Source of the DNA: Prosopocoilus inquinatus
Taxonomy: Eukaryota > Arthropoda > Insecta > Coleoptera > Lucanidae
DNA: 64,000 bases
Reading direction: 5' to 3'
Assembly: GCA_036172665.1 (NCBI GenBank)
Contig: CM069872.1
Span: 54,980,101 to 55,044,100 of the forward strand
In this document: positions 32,641-44,841 of the stretch, piece by piece
Layout: each line of letters opens with the position of its first letter
How positions within the stretch are numbered: the stretch's first letter is position 1
The notes under the pieces: generated by a model
Database searches by the model: none
The model's input: only the letters and a program-made list of their open reading frames with translations
Told to the model about the DNA's origin: nothing
Program-made: the position numbers and the translations under genes

Positions 32641-34480
32641 TTTTTACGTAAGAGAACGACGATTATGTGTCCAACCATCTCAAGGTCAACCAGACCCAAG
32701 TAACAAATTAAACATCATGAATAGTCGCCGCTAAAATTAAACTTGAATTCAATATTAAAAAAAAAAACAAGTTCGGTTTAACAAATGCGAGAAATTATGA
32801 TTACAAGATCTGAAAATGATAAAGGTTGTTAAAACTGAAGGTCGACTGCTCTCAAGGTTGACCCAACCGGCGCAAGTTCAACCCGACCCAAGTAAGAAAT
32901 TAAATATTAAAAAGGATTAGGACAAAAAATAACTTTTCAATTGAATAAAAAAAAAAACCAAGTGGGACCCATCTCAAGGTCAGCCTATTGCGAAGTCTTA
33001 AAAAAAAGATAAAAGTCGCTTATAAATTAAGGAGGGCCAGTATCAAAGATAATCCCAATCGAAACAAAAAAAAAGCGAACACGAAGAAAGAATTAAAACT
33101 AACAGAAATATTTTTTGAATCGATTTAAATGCGTCCCGACCGACCGATTTCAAGGTCAACTCGATCCGATACGAGCAAGAAATCGAACGTTGAAGAAACA
33201 TAACTGGAAACTGGGAAGAAAGCAATGTGGAATTGGGTTAATTTCATTTCAAGGTCAACCTAACCCGCAGCAGGAGAAAACAAAAATGAAAAAATTAACT
33301 TAAAAGTGAGCGCCAAAAAAAATTTCAAGGTCAGTCCAACCCAACTGAAGTCAACCCTGGAAAACAAAATTAAAACTGACGAAAATATTTGTTTAATCAG
33401 GTCAAATTCAGGCCGATTGATCTCAAGGTCAATCCAATCCAACACGAGCAGGAAACTGAACTTGAGTCTCTTCATTATTATTTTTATTTTGCCCAACAGG
33501 CTGAAGGCCAATTAAAGAAATATAAGGGGAAACTCATTCCACCTCAAGGTCAACCTAATCCGAACAAGAAATACAAAATTAAAAAAAATAATTCTATTAT
33601 TAAGCGCCAAAAAAATTTCAAGGTCACTCCAACTCAACTGACGTTAACTTATTTTTGTTCAATAAAAATAAACAAAACGAACTTCAAGGTCATCTCAAAC
33701 CAACCGAACGTGGCTCTATTAAAAAAAATTAAAAATTGCAAAAGGAAATTAAAGAAACGAACGTTAAAAATAAAAATAACAAAAAGAATTAGGTCTTCAA
33801 TAAAAAATAAAATAATTAAGAACCAAGAGAAATTTCAAGGTCATCTCAACCCGACGGAGCGCGGCTTTATTCAAAAGAATTTAAAATTGCCAAAGAACAT
33901 TAAACTTAAAACAATAAAGATCACAAAAATGTGGGTCTTCAATAAAAATTCAAAAAATTAAGAACCAGAAGAATTTTCAAGGTCATCTCGACCCAAAGGA
34001 ACGCGGCTCTGCTCATAAGAATTTAAAATTGCGAAAGAACATTAAACTTAAAACAATAAAAATAACAAAAAATTGGGTCTTCTATAAAAATTAAGAAAGA
34101 TAAGAACCGAAGGAAATTTCAAGGTCAGGGCTCTACTCAAAAGAATTTAAAATTGCGAAACAACCTTAGAACAATAGAAATCACAAAAAAATTTGGATCT
34201 TCAATAAAAATTTAAAAATTAAAATAAAAACCAAAACAAATTTCAAGGTCGCCTCCACGCACGGTATCCACGGAACACGACACAATTCAAAATAATTTAA
34301 AATTGCAAACGAAATTAAAGAAACTTAAAACAATAAAAAATCACAAAAAATTTAAGTCGACCGGCGTCAAGGTTAACCTGATCCAACCCAACAAATAAAG
34401 AAACTAAAAGCGAATTATAAAACTAATTAAAAAAAAAAAACTAAGTCAATTAAAGTTCAGTTCGACCGATCACGGAGAAA
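32640..34480 (+). repeat. A-rich array with TCAAGGTCA motifs
   Basis: tcaaggtca cores at about 32679, 32975, 33149, 33248, 33325, 33422, 33543, 33617, 33682, 33836, 33978 and 34118, in A-rich text. 32998-33525 duplicates 29455-29985. Units near 33830-34160 share caaggtcatctc and aaaagaatttaaaattgc. The 190-codon Lys/Asn-rich frame at 33389-33961 is compositional. Confidence 0.7.
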
Positions 34481-34639
34481 AAAATCATTATTTTTGTTTT
34501 GTTTAGGATCTCATAATCATTTGTCAAAATATTATGACAACAGTTTAGGTACGCCATCTTGTGGTTATTTTTTTAACCTAAGCAAGAGGGACTAAAACCT
34601 ACTCGAAACTGACTTATTGCGAATTACTTATTATGTTTT

Positions 34640-34725
34640 TTTATGTTTTAAAGACATCAGATGAGATTACTTCTGCTGTACTTTATCATCGACTTGAACA
34701 GGTACGTTTTGGGGCCTTTAAGAAA
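34640..34725 (+). repeat. Dispersed segment also at 56785 and 56970
   Basis: attacttctgctgtactttatc and cgacttgaacaggta recur, diverged, at about 56787-56860 and 56970-57035. Confidence 0.45.
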
Positions 34726-34959
34726 ATTGCCTCCGCATTTCCGGATTTCTTTTTTAAATCGATTTTGGTCGTAGTACTTCACCTTTCGAATTTTTATTGG
34801 GTAATATTTTGATAAATTTCGATTGTCATTTCATGTTATTACCAAAATGTTTAAAGTAGCATATTTTATTCTCTTTTATCGTTTTAAAAATGACTTAGAA
34901 CGGCACGGTTTGTTTCTAAGCGTCCGTATTTTTATCTCTCAATCGCGCGTCAGTTTATC

Positions 34960-35520
34960 ATTAGTATCCACGAAATATCAAAATGTTGCAAACTGATTTT
35001 TTTTTTTTTTTTGTTGAGGTCGAAGTAAATATTATTTTCTTTTTTTTTTCTCTCTTCCCGCTTTTTAAAGGTGGGTGGTTACAGTTGCTAAGCGATGATC
35101 AGTTTATCTTGCAGCTGCGCGTCAATTTATCATTAGCATCCAGGAAATATCAAAATGTTGCAAACTGTTTTTTTTTGTTGCGGTTGAAGTAAACATTATT
35201 TTATTGTCTTTCTCTCGTCTAGAGTTTCAAAAGTGGGTGGTTAGAATGATACAGTTGCTAAGATACGACCATTTTATCTTTCAACCGCGCGTCGGCTTAT
35301 CATTAGCATCCAGGAAATATCAAAATGTTGCAAACTGATTGTTTTGTTGTGGTTAAAGCAAACATTGCCTTATTTTCTTTTTCTCTAAGTGAGAACGAAC
35401 ATTTTATCTTTCAGCCGCGCGTCAGTTTTATCCTTAGCATCCGGGAAATATCACAATGTCGCAAACTGACTTTTTTGTTGCGGTTAGAGTAAACATTGTT
35501 TTATTTTCTTTTAGACTTCA
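34960..35520 (+). repeat. Tandem ~130-172-bp repeat with aaatatcaaaatgttgcaaac
   Basis: The core recurs at about 34973, 35145, 35317 and 35446. The same core is the sub-repeat of the higher-order satellite at 59.9-62.7 kb. Confidence 0.65.
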
Positions 35521-37250
35521 TAATTATACAAGCAGTTCACTGTCGTCTTAAATATAACTAACCAGCCCGTTTTTCTCCCATCCATTTTTAATTTTTTTCT
35601 TCTTCTTCTTCTTCATTGCTTCCGCGAATCAGTCGGCGCAGCTAAACGAAACCTAATCGTCCGCTCGCGTGCCTCATCTCATCCCATCCAATGAACGGAT
35701 GGATGATTAAGTAAGTGTGTCGGCGGCGTAACTCTTCCGAGTTTACGATTTTCTGAGTCATTAGATTTGATGCACGGCTTTAAGTTTAATTCGAACCGAA
35801 CGAACGAACGAACGAACGTCTTTTAGGAATCACGGCGGTACGTAATGCCATCGCTCATTCTACTGCCTAAGGCGAGTTAAACATATCGCCCCCAGCCTTG
35901 ATGTATTTCCTCGTTTCACTGCTCGCGTGTTTTTTTTTGCCCCAAGTCACTCTAATTTTGAAACCAAAACATATTTATTTACTTTTTTTTGGTGGGTGTT
36001 GCGTTCTTCGTTCGAACTTTATTTTTTTTTTTTATTGTTAGAAAAGTTGAGTCCGGTTTGAAATTAATTTCGCGAATGAAGATACAATTCTTCACGGTCT
36101 GTTTGTTTTCGTATTAATTTAATTTCAAATCCGTGTCTCAAGAAAGTTTCCAGCCAGAGCGTCGCATCGGTGAGTTGAAAGACGGATTTATTTTTTTTGT
36201 GTTGATCAAATCATCAATCAGCAAAATGAATTCATCAGTGCGCTGCTTTATTAGCGCGCGGCGTTTTTTTCTTTTTTTTTTTTGTTTTGGTGAATTTTTC
36301 GACGTGTAATTAAAGCGTTTAGCGGCGGAAAATCAAGCGGCCCTCTCCGTACTCATTTCGATAACTGCAAATTTAGCCGAAACAACACAGCATGCAACAA
36401 TTAATTAAATTTTATAGTTGCAGCTGAACCTGACGCGAATGAATGAATAAGCGAATGAACAAATGATAAAACGTGTGCTGCACGGGGAAATATCGTTTTT
36501 TTTTTTTTTTGAATAACGCAATTCAATAGCACCGCCGACAAATTAAAAAAACAAAAACAATACACAGTTCGAAGAGCGATTTCGAACGTGAATTCGCAAT
36601 AGTAATGTATGCATGAGGATTTCAAGGAAACCGTGATGCAGCTGTCGCATGATGAACGGTTACTGAGCGATATATTATGCGACGTACCTATCCCAACGTA
36701 CATGCATACAATTAGTAATATATTACGTCGCTTAAAACTGATATCTGGTGGATTACACCGCCCCGATGATGGTACACAGCGAACTACCCTCCACCCCTCC
36801 CTCCCTCCCGCCCACCGCCGAATTCATGCGATGCAATCGCTTTTATTACCAGTGACTTGTTTCCTTTGCAAAGCTCTGGACGACTGCAACTGCATTAGCG
36901 TTGAATCCTGGCCAAATACAAAACCAATTACGTCAGTATAAACTTGAGGCGGGCGACCTTATCTAGATCCTAAGTGGTTCGTTCGGTTTCCTATCGGTAT
37001 CTATCTGTTCAGTTCGAGTTTTATCCGGGGAACGTTCGATTCGCTATAAAACCGGACGTCGCGGTTTGAAAATCTAATTACGCACGAAAGTTTACCGCAA
37101 TTCATTCATACCTCTCCGAAAACTTACTTATTTACAATTAGTGTATCCGTGCCTAATGCTGAAGCCAACTAAGAGCATTTAGCGCTAATGGAAATGTTCG
37201 CGTGCAGTTACAGTTACAGTTACGTTACTCTCCTGGTTACTTACGATATC
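35521..37250. other. Intergenic, nothing recognised
   Basis: T-rich runs and an (aacg)n tract near 35798-35818. The 110-codon frame at 36609-36941 has no recognised family. Confidence 0.4.
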
Positions 37251-38930
37251 TGGTGACAAATTGCGCTGTGCACACGAAATTCACCGTACTTGTAACGGTC
37301 CCCAGAACATTCCGAAGTACGCCCCGCAATAAAAACCGTTCTTTACTTGGGAGTATACTCTGCGATGAAACGGCTTCTCTTCCAAAAAACAAAGAAAGCA
37401 TAAGTGCACACGGAATTCGCCGTACTTGTAACGGTCCCCAAAATATTCAGTAATAAAATAAAATGGTTCTCTTTTCGGAAGTATAGCCCGCGATGAAACG
37501 GATTCTGTTCCAAGAAACAAAGAAAGCGCATGTAACCGCGTGCATACGAAATTCGCCGTACTTGTAACGGTCCCCAGGACATTCGGAAGTATATCCACCG
37601 AAATAAAACGGTTCTATGTTGGGAAGTATACCCCGCGATTAAACGGATTCTGTTCCAAGAAACAAAGAAAACGTACGTAACCGTGTGCATACGACATTCG
37701 CCGTACTTGTAACGGTCCCCAGGATATTCGGAAGTACACTCCCCGCAATAAAGCGGTTCTATGTTGGAAAGTATACCCCGTGATGAAACGGATTCTGTTC
37801 CAAGAAACAAAGAGAGCGTATGTAACAGCGTGCACGCGAAATTCGCCGCACTTGTAACGGTCCCCAGATATTCGGGCCGCAATAAAACGGTTCTATATTG
37901 GGAATTATACACCACGATGAAACGGATTCTGTTCCAAGAAACAAAGAAAGCGGATGTAACAGCGTGCAGACGAAATTCGCCGTACTTGTAACGGTCCCCA
38001 GGATAACTAAACCGTCAGCAGCACCACCACCAGCATCAATGGCCCTGAGGAAGTTCTTCTGCAATGGAGAACGAAACGTCGGTAGAAAGAGGAGAGAGGC
38101 GGTTCCGACCGGAAGAAAGGAATTCAACGGTCCCCAGGATATTCGGAAGTATACCCCCTGCAGTAAAATGGTTCTATATTCGGGAGTACACCCCGCGATC
38201 AAACGGATTCTGGTCCGAAAAACAAAGAAAGCACAACGTCATCTTGACTAGTAAAGCTCGTTATTCCACTTTTAGACGAAAACGACATTATGGTGACAGT
38301 TGATAAAGAAAAACTGAAGCAATGGACACGCAAAATCCCGTAACTCTTAAAATATTCAAAGGATGATAAAAATGCGTACGGAAAGAAAAAATCCAAATGG
38401 CGTACCTGCAATTTTTAAAATTGTTTCTGTCTCCCCTGTGAAAAGTTCAGGAAAAAGGAGTTACGATGTTTACTAATTAAAGTGACGAAATGGAATCGCG
38501 TGTGCACGAATTCGCCGTACCTGTAACGGTCCCCAGAATATTCGGAAGTACACCCCCTCGAAATAAAGCCGTTCTATTTTCGGGAGTATACTTCGCGATG
38601 AAACGGATTCTGTTCTGAAATTCGCCGTACTTGTAACGGTCCCCAGAACATTCGGAAACCTACCCCACCCACCCCTTCTCCAATAAAACTGTTGTTTATT
38701 CAGTAGTGTACCCCACATGGAAGAATTCTGGTCCTAGAAACAAACTAAGCATACGTAACAGCGTGCACACGAAATTCACCGTACTTGTAACGGTCCCCAG
38801 AATATTCCGAAGTATATCCCCCGAAATAGAACGGTTCTATTTTCAGGAGTATACTTCGCGATGAAACGGATTCTGTTCCGAAATTCACCGTACTTGTAAC
38901 GGTCCTCGGAATATTCTGAAGTATATTCCC
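37250..38930 (+). repeat. ~140-bp satellite, cluster 1
   Basis: Core acttgtaacggtccccag plus attcggaagtatac, then aaacggattctgttcc and aaacaaagaaagcg. About ten copies between 37288 and 38905, interrupted at 38006-38125 and 38250-38500. Confidence 0.85.
38006..38125 (+). mobile_element. 120-bp insertion flanked by 16-bp direct repeats
   Basis: The satellite is interrupted by a unique segment flanked by aacggtccccaggata at 37990-38005 and 38126-38141. Inside is ctgagga, one a, gttct, a 10-base loop, agaac, gaaac at 38045-38077, the same layout as the hairpin at 8485. The flanks could be a target-site duplication or simply adjacent satellite copies. Confidence 0.5.
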
Positions 38931-40920
38931 CCTGTATCTTTGCATTGGAGTTGCCTTCCCTTTCCGATCGGCGACTCTGCGTAGAAGGCCGACGTTATTT
39001 TCGCGATCGTGGCTGAGGAACAGGAATTCAGCATTTGGCCGAGAGAGGCGCGGACGCGACTTGGACAACCGTCGACATGTAAACAAACCTAAACAGCTGA
39101 TTGAGTAATGTACCCTGCATAATATTTTACTTCGTTTTATTGTAACGGTAAATATTTCCGGCACATTTGTAAGAGTATTACCGTGACCTTTAAGTCAAAT
39201 TTAGATTAGGTTAACAGTCTTTCTAGTCACTTTAATTGTCGTGTTAATGAAACAACGTGTTGAGTTACGCAATTCTGCTTATTATTCAGTTTATTTTGGC
39301 CATGAAGGCTATTTGTATTATATTGTCGCTTGTATTAGGAGTTGATCTTCAAGAATTCCGATGACTTATTTTACTTTACCGACGGCTGTTATTATGTAAC
39401 CGACCGAAGTCGATGCAGGGCAAGGTTTGCTCGCAGGAATCAGGAGCCGATCGTACATAATTATTTCTTCTATTGCAACAAATAAGTAGACACGATTTGA
39501 GCAATCCATGGGGAACGGAGTAGAAAACGATTTCCGGCTTTCTTTTAGAAAAGTTACTCTTTTAATTTCTCACACTTTTTTCATCCCCGTCTGCACAGGG
39601 TTACACTCGTGCGGTACAAGATTTCAAATTACGATTGGCGTTGCAGGATTTAAAATCTTCTGCGACGTTCCTGTTCCGAGTTGGCTTCGTCGATTTGGAT
39701 CCGCCTCTTAAGATATTCCCGACGTGAGAGGAGAGCCTTCCAGGGGACGATCGTGTAATCTCGAACGGCAGAAGACTCGCTCCTCGGCTAGTTCCAGTCT
39801 TCAAAGTAATTTCAGCTCTGATGGCGGTAGTTTCACGCCGAATTACACGACAATGAGCAGACCGATTACGTCATAATTGCCTTCGCCAAATAAACTAATT
39901 TATTTCAAGGGGTTAATATCTCAATTCAAAAGCTTTCTTTGATGCTTTCTTGGCTTAGCTTAGGATTCTATGTATAAAAAAAAATATATATAAAAATAAA
40001 AAACCGTAATTAGCTCGCCTGATGATGTCGTGAAGACTCGAGACCGACCAATAAAACAAAATTCTCGACGTCACGTGCGCGCATATTGATTTGTTTCTTG
40101 CGAACGAAACTCCATCACCGAGAGGAGGCGACGCAACATTATCCTTCGGTATTTTTTTATCCTTCATTATCTTTTTTTTAACCTTATAGGATTTCGGTAA
40201 GAAAAGCGACGTTTGTATGCGCGACATCTATTACTTTAACAGCGAATAAATTTCGTTTGCCGGAGAAGGTCCTTTCGGTCCGGTCGAAACGTGAAACTTT
40301 TCTTCTTCTTTCCGGGGCTTGCTTTTTTTATCCGCGTCGCCGATAAGCAATCGGTGCTTTTTATCTTTTGCGAATGCAGCAACCCTCAGCCGGAATCTCC
40401 CTCCTTCCGACACATGTTCTAAGAGGAGACACGTCGTAGTACACGCATTCGGATTAGTAACGATCGACGATGCGAGGCGACGATGCAAATTTCGTTTTAC
40501 AGAAAAAAAAAAGCTTTTCGCAATTTCTTCTCACTTCGGAATTCTGCGAACTGCGCTGTCCGGACTTGCTCGATTCTAATCATAATTATCAGCAAGCGAA
40601 TGCGTTTAGAGATTTTATGAAGTTGCGGTTTGTTATAAGAGCGAGCGCGTTTTTGCTAAACTGTTCTATTCACGGAGGGAGCAAAAATTTCCGCCGGGGT
40701 GCAGGAGGCGACAAACTTTACACTCTTCTCCTTCTTCCGACAGGCGGGGCCGAAAGAGAAGTCGCAAGTTATTTCGAATTCCCACTCGGCGTGCAGTCAA
40801 TAAGAATTTATTTTAACTTCCGTTCGGAATGACGTCGTCGTCATTTTATTCCGGTGACAACTCCGGGCCCGCCGCCCAGAATAATACATGCAGTTCGTAG
40901 CTTTGAAGTTAAAAGTTTCA
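38931..40920. other. Intergenic, no supported gene
   Basis: No exon-like sequence. A weaker hairpin of similar type (ctgatga, tgtc, gtga, agac) is at 40022-40040. Frames near 40231-40832 overlap each other on both strands without family support. Confidence 0.4.
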
Positions 40921-40929
40921 TCGCGGTTC

Positions 40930-41790
40930 TTTATTCGGTTGCGTACCCCGCGATGAAATGGATTCTCTTCCAGAAAACAAAGAGAGCGTAAGAAACCGCG
41001 AAATTCACCGTACTTGTAACGGTCCCCAGAACATTCGTAAGTATATCATCCCTCCATCGCAATAAAACGGTTCTTTATTCGTGAGTCAATCCCGTGACGA
41101 AACGGATTCTGTTACAAAAAAGCAAAGGAAGCGTATGTAACCGGTGCACCGTACTTGTAACGGTCCCCAGAATATTCGTAAGTGTATCATCCCTCCATCG
41201 CAATAAAACGGTTCTTTATTCGTGGGTAAATCCCGTGACGAAACGGATTCTGTTACAAAAAAGCAAAGGAATCGTATGTAACCGGTGTACCGTACTTGTA
41301 ACGGTCCCCAGAATATTCGTAAGTGTATCATCCCTCCATCGCAATATAACGGTTCTTTATTTGTGAGTAAATCCCGTGACGAAACGAATTCTGTTACAAA
41401 AAAGCAAAGGAAGCGTATGTAACCGGTGCACCGTACTTGTAACGGTCCCCAGAATATTCGTAAGTGTATCATCCCTCCATCGCAATAAAACGGTTTTTTA
41501 TTCGTGAGTAAACCCCGTGAAGAAACGGATTCTGTTACAAAAAAAAAAAACAAAGGAAGCGTATGTAACCGGTGCACCGTACTTGTAACGGTCCCCAGAT
41601 AATTCGAAAGTATACCTATCTCCCACCCACCTCTTCCGTAATACAACGGTTCTACGTTCGGGAGTATACCATGCGAAGAAACGGATTGTGTTCCAAGGGA
41701 ACAAGAACAGAGCGTGTAGCGGCGTCCGTTCGAAATTCACCGCACTTGTAACGGTCCCCAGAATATTCGGAAGTAATACCTCCGTCTCTG
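40930..41790 (+). repeat. ~140-bp satellite, cluster 2
   Basis: Six copies of the acttgtaacggtcccc core between about 41012 and 41760. The central four units (140-147 bp) are nearly identical and carry catccctccatcgcaata. Confidence 0.85.
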
Positions 41791-41819
41791 CACCTTCAAC
41801 AAGTTTTCATTAGTTTCAT

Positions 41820-42520
41820 TTAACATAGGGCGTAGAATCTTTCCGAGCTAAGCAGACGCGCGCGCGTACATTTTTATTCGCGCGCGCCAAATTTCTGTTT
41901 GCGCTCTTTGTTTAGTGCAACATCAGGCATAGAGTCCCTCTGAGCATGCGCTTGTGCTTGCACACTGAGTTACATCAGGCAGAGTGTTGCTGGTACCCAT
42001 GTTTCGGACACTAAACGTTTGCTTGTGCTTGGTTTATAAACTTGGCAACATTTCCCATAAGGAACGTACAGCGTTCTTCCGCGCTCTGTCTTCCGATTGG
42101 CCCTCTGTGTCGCTCGGAAAGCCATCCCTGCTTCACTTTACCGTCCGGCACGAGAGCATAGTGTTACAGCCCTTCTGTGGACTCGGGGGCTACCCCGAGC
42201 CCAACGCTCGGATGTCGCAGGTACCTTCGGGAAAGCTGGAGGGCAATCTAGTGGAATCGCGAATGCTCTGGACGTTTCCATACGCGTATAGCAACGAATG
42301 TGTGAATCATAAAAGAACATCGGCGCGCCGTTGAGCTATAAACGGCAACATAATAGAAGCGCTATTTGTAGATATTTATAGTTTTATAGTCTCTGTTGTG
42401 TAGACGATTGTGTTTTTAATAAAGCGGTATGAGATCAGTCGACGGGTACTTTGACGGACCCCGAAGTCGTAATTGTGGAAAATCGCGTTACAAAATTCAA
42501 CGAGGCAGTTTCACCGGAAA
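41820..42520 (+). other. Low-repeat segment, possible solo LTR
   Basis: It sits between two satellite clusters and differs in composition. It contains a 116-codon frame (41984-42334) without a known domain, then an AT-rich tail with ttttaataaagcgg (poly(A)-type signal near 42415). This could be a decayed long terminal repeat, but no terminal TG/CA pair or target duplication was established. Confidence 0.3.
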
Positions 42521-42639
42521 GAATAAAGCTCTACGCGTCTGCTGAGGTGTGTTGCAAGCATCCTTGCGCCAGCCAACGGGTTGAAAATATTCGTTACATG
42601 TGCTTTTTTGTTTCTTGGGACAGAATCAGTTTCATTGCG

Positions 42640-43050
42640 GGGTATACCGCTACCCAACATAGAACCGTTTTATTGCAGGCCAAGATACGAAATTCACCGT
42701 ACTTGTAAGGGTCCCTAGAATATTGGAGAGCATACCTATCCCTCCCCACCCCTTCACCGTAATACAACTGTTCTATATTCGGGAGCATACCATGCGATGA
42801 AACAGATTCTGTTCCAAGGAACAAAAATAGAGTGTATAGCGACGTGCTCACGAAATTCACCGTGCTTGTAACGGTTCCCAGAATATTCGGAACTAACAAT
42901 ATAACGGTTCTATATTCGGTAGTTTAAAAAAAAAACAAATAAAACAAGCGTATGTAATTGCGTGCACACGAAATGCGCCGTACTTGTAACGGTTCCCAGA
43001 ACACCCGGAAGTAGACTCCCATGCAATAAAAGGGTTCTACAGCGTACAAT
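42640..43050 (+). repeat. ~140-bp satellite, cluster 3 (diverged)
   Basis: Three diverged copies of the cttgtaacggt core near 42701, 42868 and 42982. Confidence 0.75.
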
Positions 43051-44530
43051 TATCTATTTCGGGTACAGTTACTCCTGGCATTACAACTCGTCGTTCTTGC
43101 CGAACGACAAGAAACAACCTCTACGGACAGCGAATTCACAAGGGAATTACTTTTTTTTTTAAATTATGTGATCAACGGCAATCGCACCCAATTTGAAACC
43201 TTGCGCAAATTAAAAAAAAAAGAAAACGAGATGCGATTTTAAATCTTGTTATTTATTAGCTTGAGCTTACCACCGAACTCCTTCCGAATTGCACTCTCGA
43301 AGAACTTCGGGGGATTATCCAGGAAACGCCGTGCCGGATCTCACAGTCCATCTCAAGGGGATGCTGATTGTGTGGCGCCCGATGAACTACGAACTCTTGT
43401 AGGGACGGGGTGGGGTCGGTGGGTGGTGGGGATTTGAAATAAGGACGAGCGAGTCGTCGGACACTTTTATTTATACCAACTTACTCTTTACAATCGGATA
43501 TGTATAAGTAATAGGTTAGTTTACTTTTTTTTTTTATTTACTTACAAACATTAAGCGCCGGTATTTACAAACAGTTTCTACCTCCGCACATAGTAGTCGC
43601 CGCGCTATTTATTTACTTACCAACGGCCTATTTTTAATTTTTATTTTTCTTTTGTTATTTACGAAGGAAAACATCAACAATAATAGTTTTAACTATGAAT
43701 AGGGATTCCGTTTCCCGAGCTCGCGCTCTCCTCGAAGTCGCTCTCGTCGTGATTCAATAATTTTTTTATTAAAATTAAAATTTTTTTTCGTCAGGTATGG
43801 GGTGGGTCTACATCGGGTATGGTCACTCTCACCTCGCACCTCGCACCTCCTACTCGTTATCTACGTATCACCGAGTGACGAATTGTAAGGACGGGGCGGA
43901 GAGGTGGACGGGGAATGGGACGCTCTTTCCAAGAAAGTAATTAACGTGCTGCCGACGCAAAGGAGACGTATAAAACAGCTTGTCCGAATAGTATAATGAA
44001 ATCGTTATTTACTTTGTAACAGTTTGCTTCTCCTCGACGTGGGAGAGATAATGGAAATCGGAATGAACTATCAGCCGGGCGGACCAGACAGATATTTCAA
44101 GCAACGCTCTCAAACGTGTGTGCAATCAAGCTGAAGGAACGCGGGAAACTCACATAATCAAGCCTGAGCTGCCTGCAAGTATGTTGAGACGGAGAATTAC
44201 GAATGCGAATGCGATCCTAACCAGAAAATAATTTTCGCCACGTTCCCCGACAATGAATTTTTAATTTTGCTTTCGTCCCTCGCATCACTCGCGGCAGAGT
44301 TTACGGCTGGCTCGCGTCAGTGAGATGGGGTGGGTTGTAATTGTTGAAAAAATTATTGAACCGCGTCCACGGAGTTTACGCCTTGCTTGTCATTGGTATG
44401 GGGTGGGTCTAACGACCTAATCGAATCAGACTGTACACTCGAAATTCACCTCAAAAAATTATTGAATCACGTCCGCGTATTAACTCGATCTGTTCTGCGG
44501 GGGCGGAACAATCCGTCGGTCGTCGGTCAC
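43051..44530. other. Intergenic region downstream of the Ig gene
   Basis: No supported gene. ggtatggggtgggtcta occurs twice (about 43795 and 44395). Confidence 0.4.
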
Positions 44531-44538
44531 CACTCTAT

Positions 44539-44548
44539 TTTATTTATT
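44539..44548 (-). terminator. Poly(A) signals of the Ig gene
   Basis: Two overlapping AATAAA hexamers on the minus strand (complement of 44539-44548), about 115 bp after the stop codon. Confidence 0.5.
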
Positions 44549-44659
44549 ACACTTTCGAGCAAACAACAGAGTCCGGAAGTCTATAATAACAAAAATATAA
44601 TACAGCCGCTTAAATGTACAGTACAGACAGAGAAAACAAACGAGGGTTTAGATAAGATG

Positions 44660-44841
44660 TCACCTGAAAACAAACAGCGTCACTAGAACGAGGCGCAGGG
44701 CGGAGCAGTGACAGCAGACGGAATTCGCCGGGGATTGCGTCTCCAGCTCTAAGGGTGCCGGAGCGACACTAGGAAATAGCCAGTTCTCAGACGGCTCCTC
44801 CTCCGCCACCGCCGCCGCCGCCAGATCTGAAAAGTCGACTA
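44660..44841 (-). CDS. Ig gene terminal exon: acidic linker and GPI-like tail
   Basis: After acttacag the frame continues [19 protein letters not shown], then a Pro-rich part, [12 protein letters not shown], and a short hydrophobic end [12 protein letters not shown] before tga (44660-44662). Small residues followed by a hydrophobic C-terminus fit a GPI-attachment signal, although the hydrophobic run is short. It is supported by a correct phase and an AATAAA downstream; no family similarity is expected here. Confidence 0.6.

Noticed and set aside
33389..33961. 190-codon Lys/Asn-rich frame
   Set aside because: It is a translation of the TCAAGGTCA array, with KVNPIQ-like text repeating with the unit.
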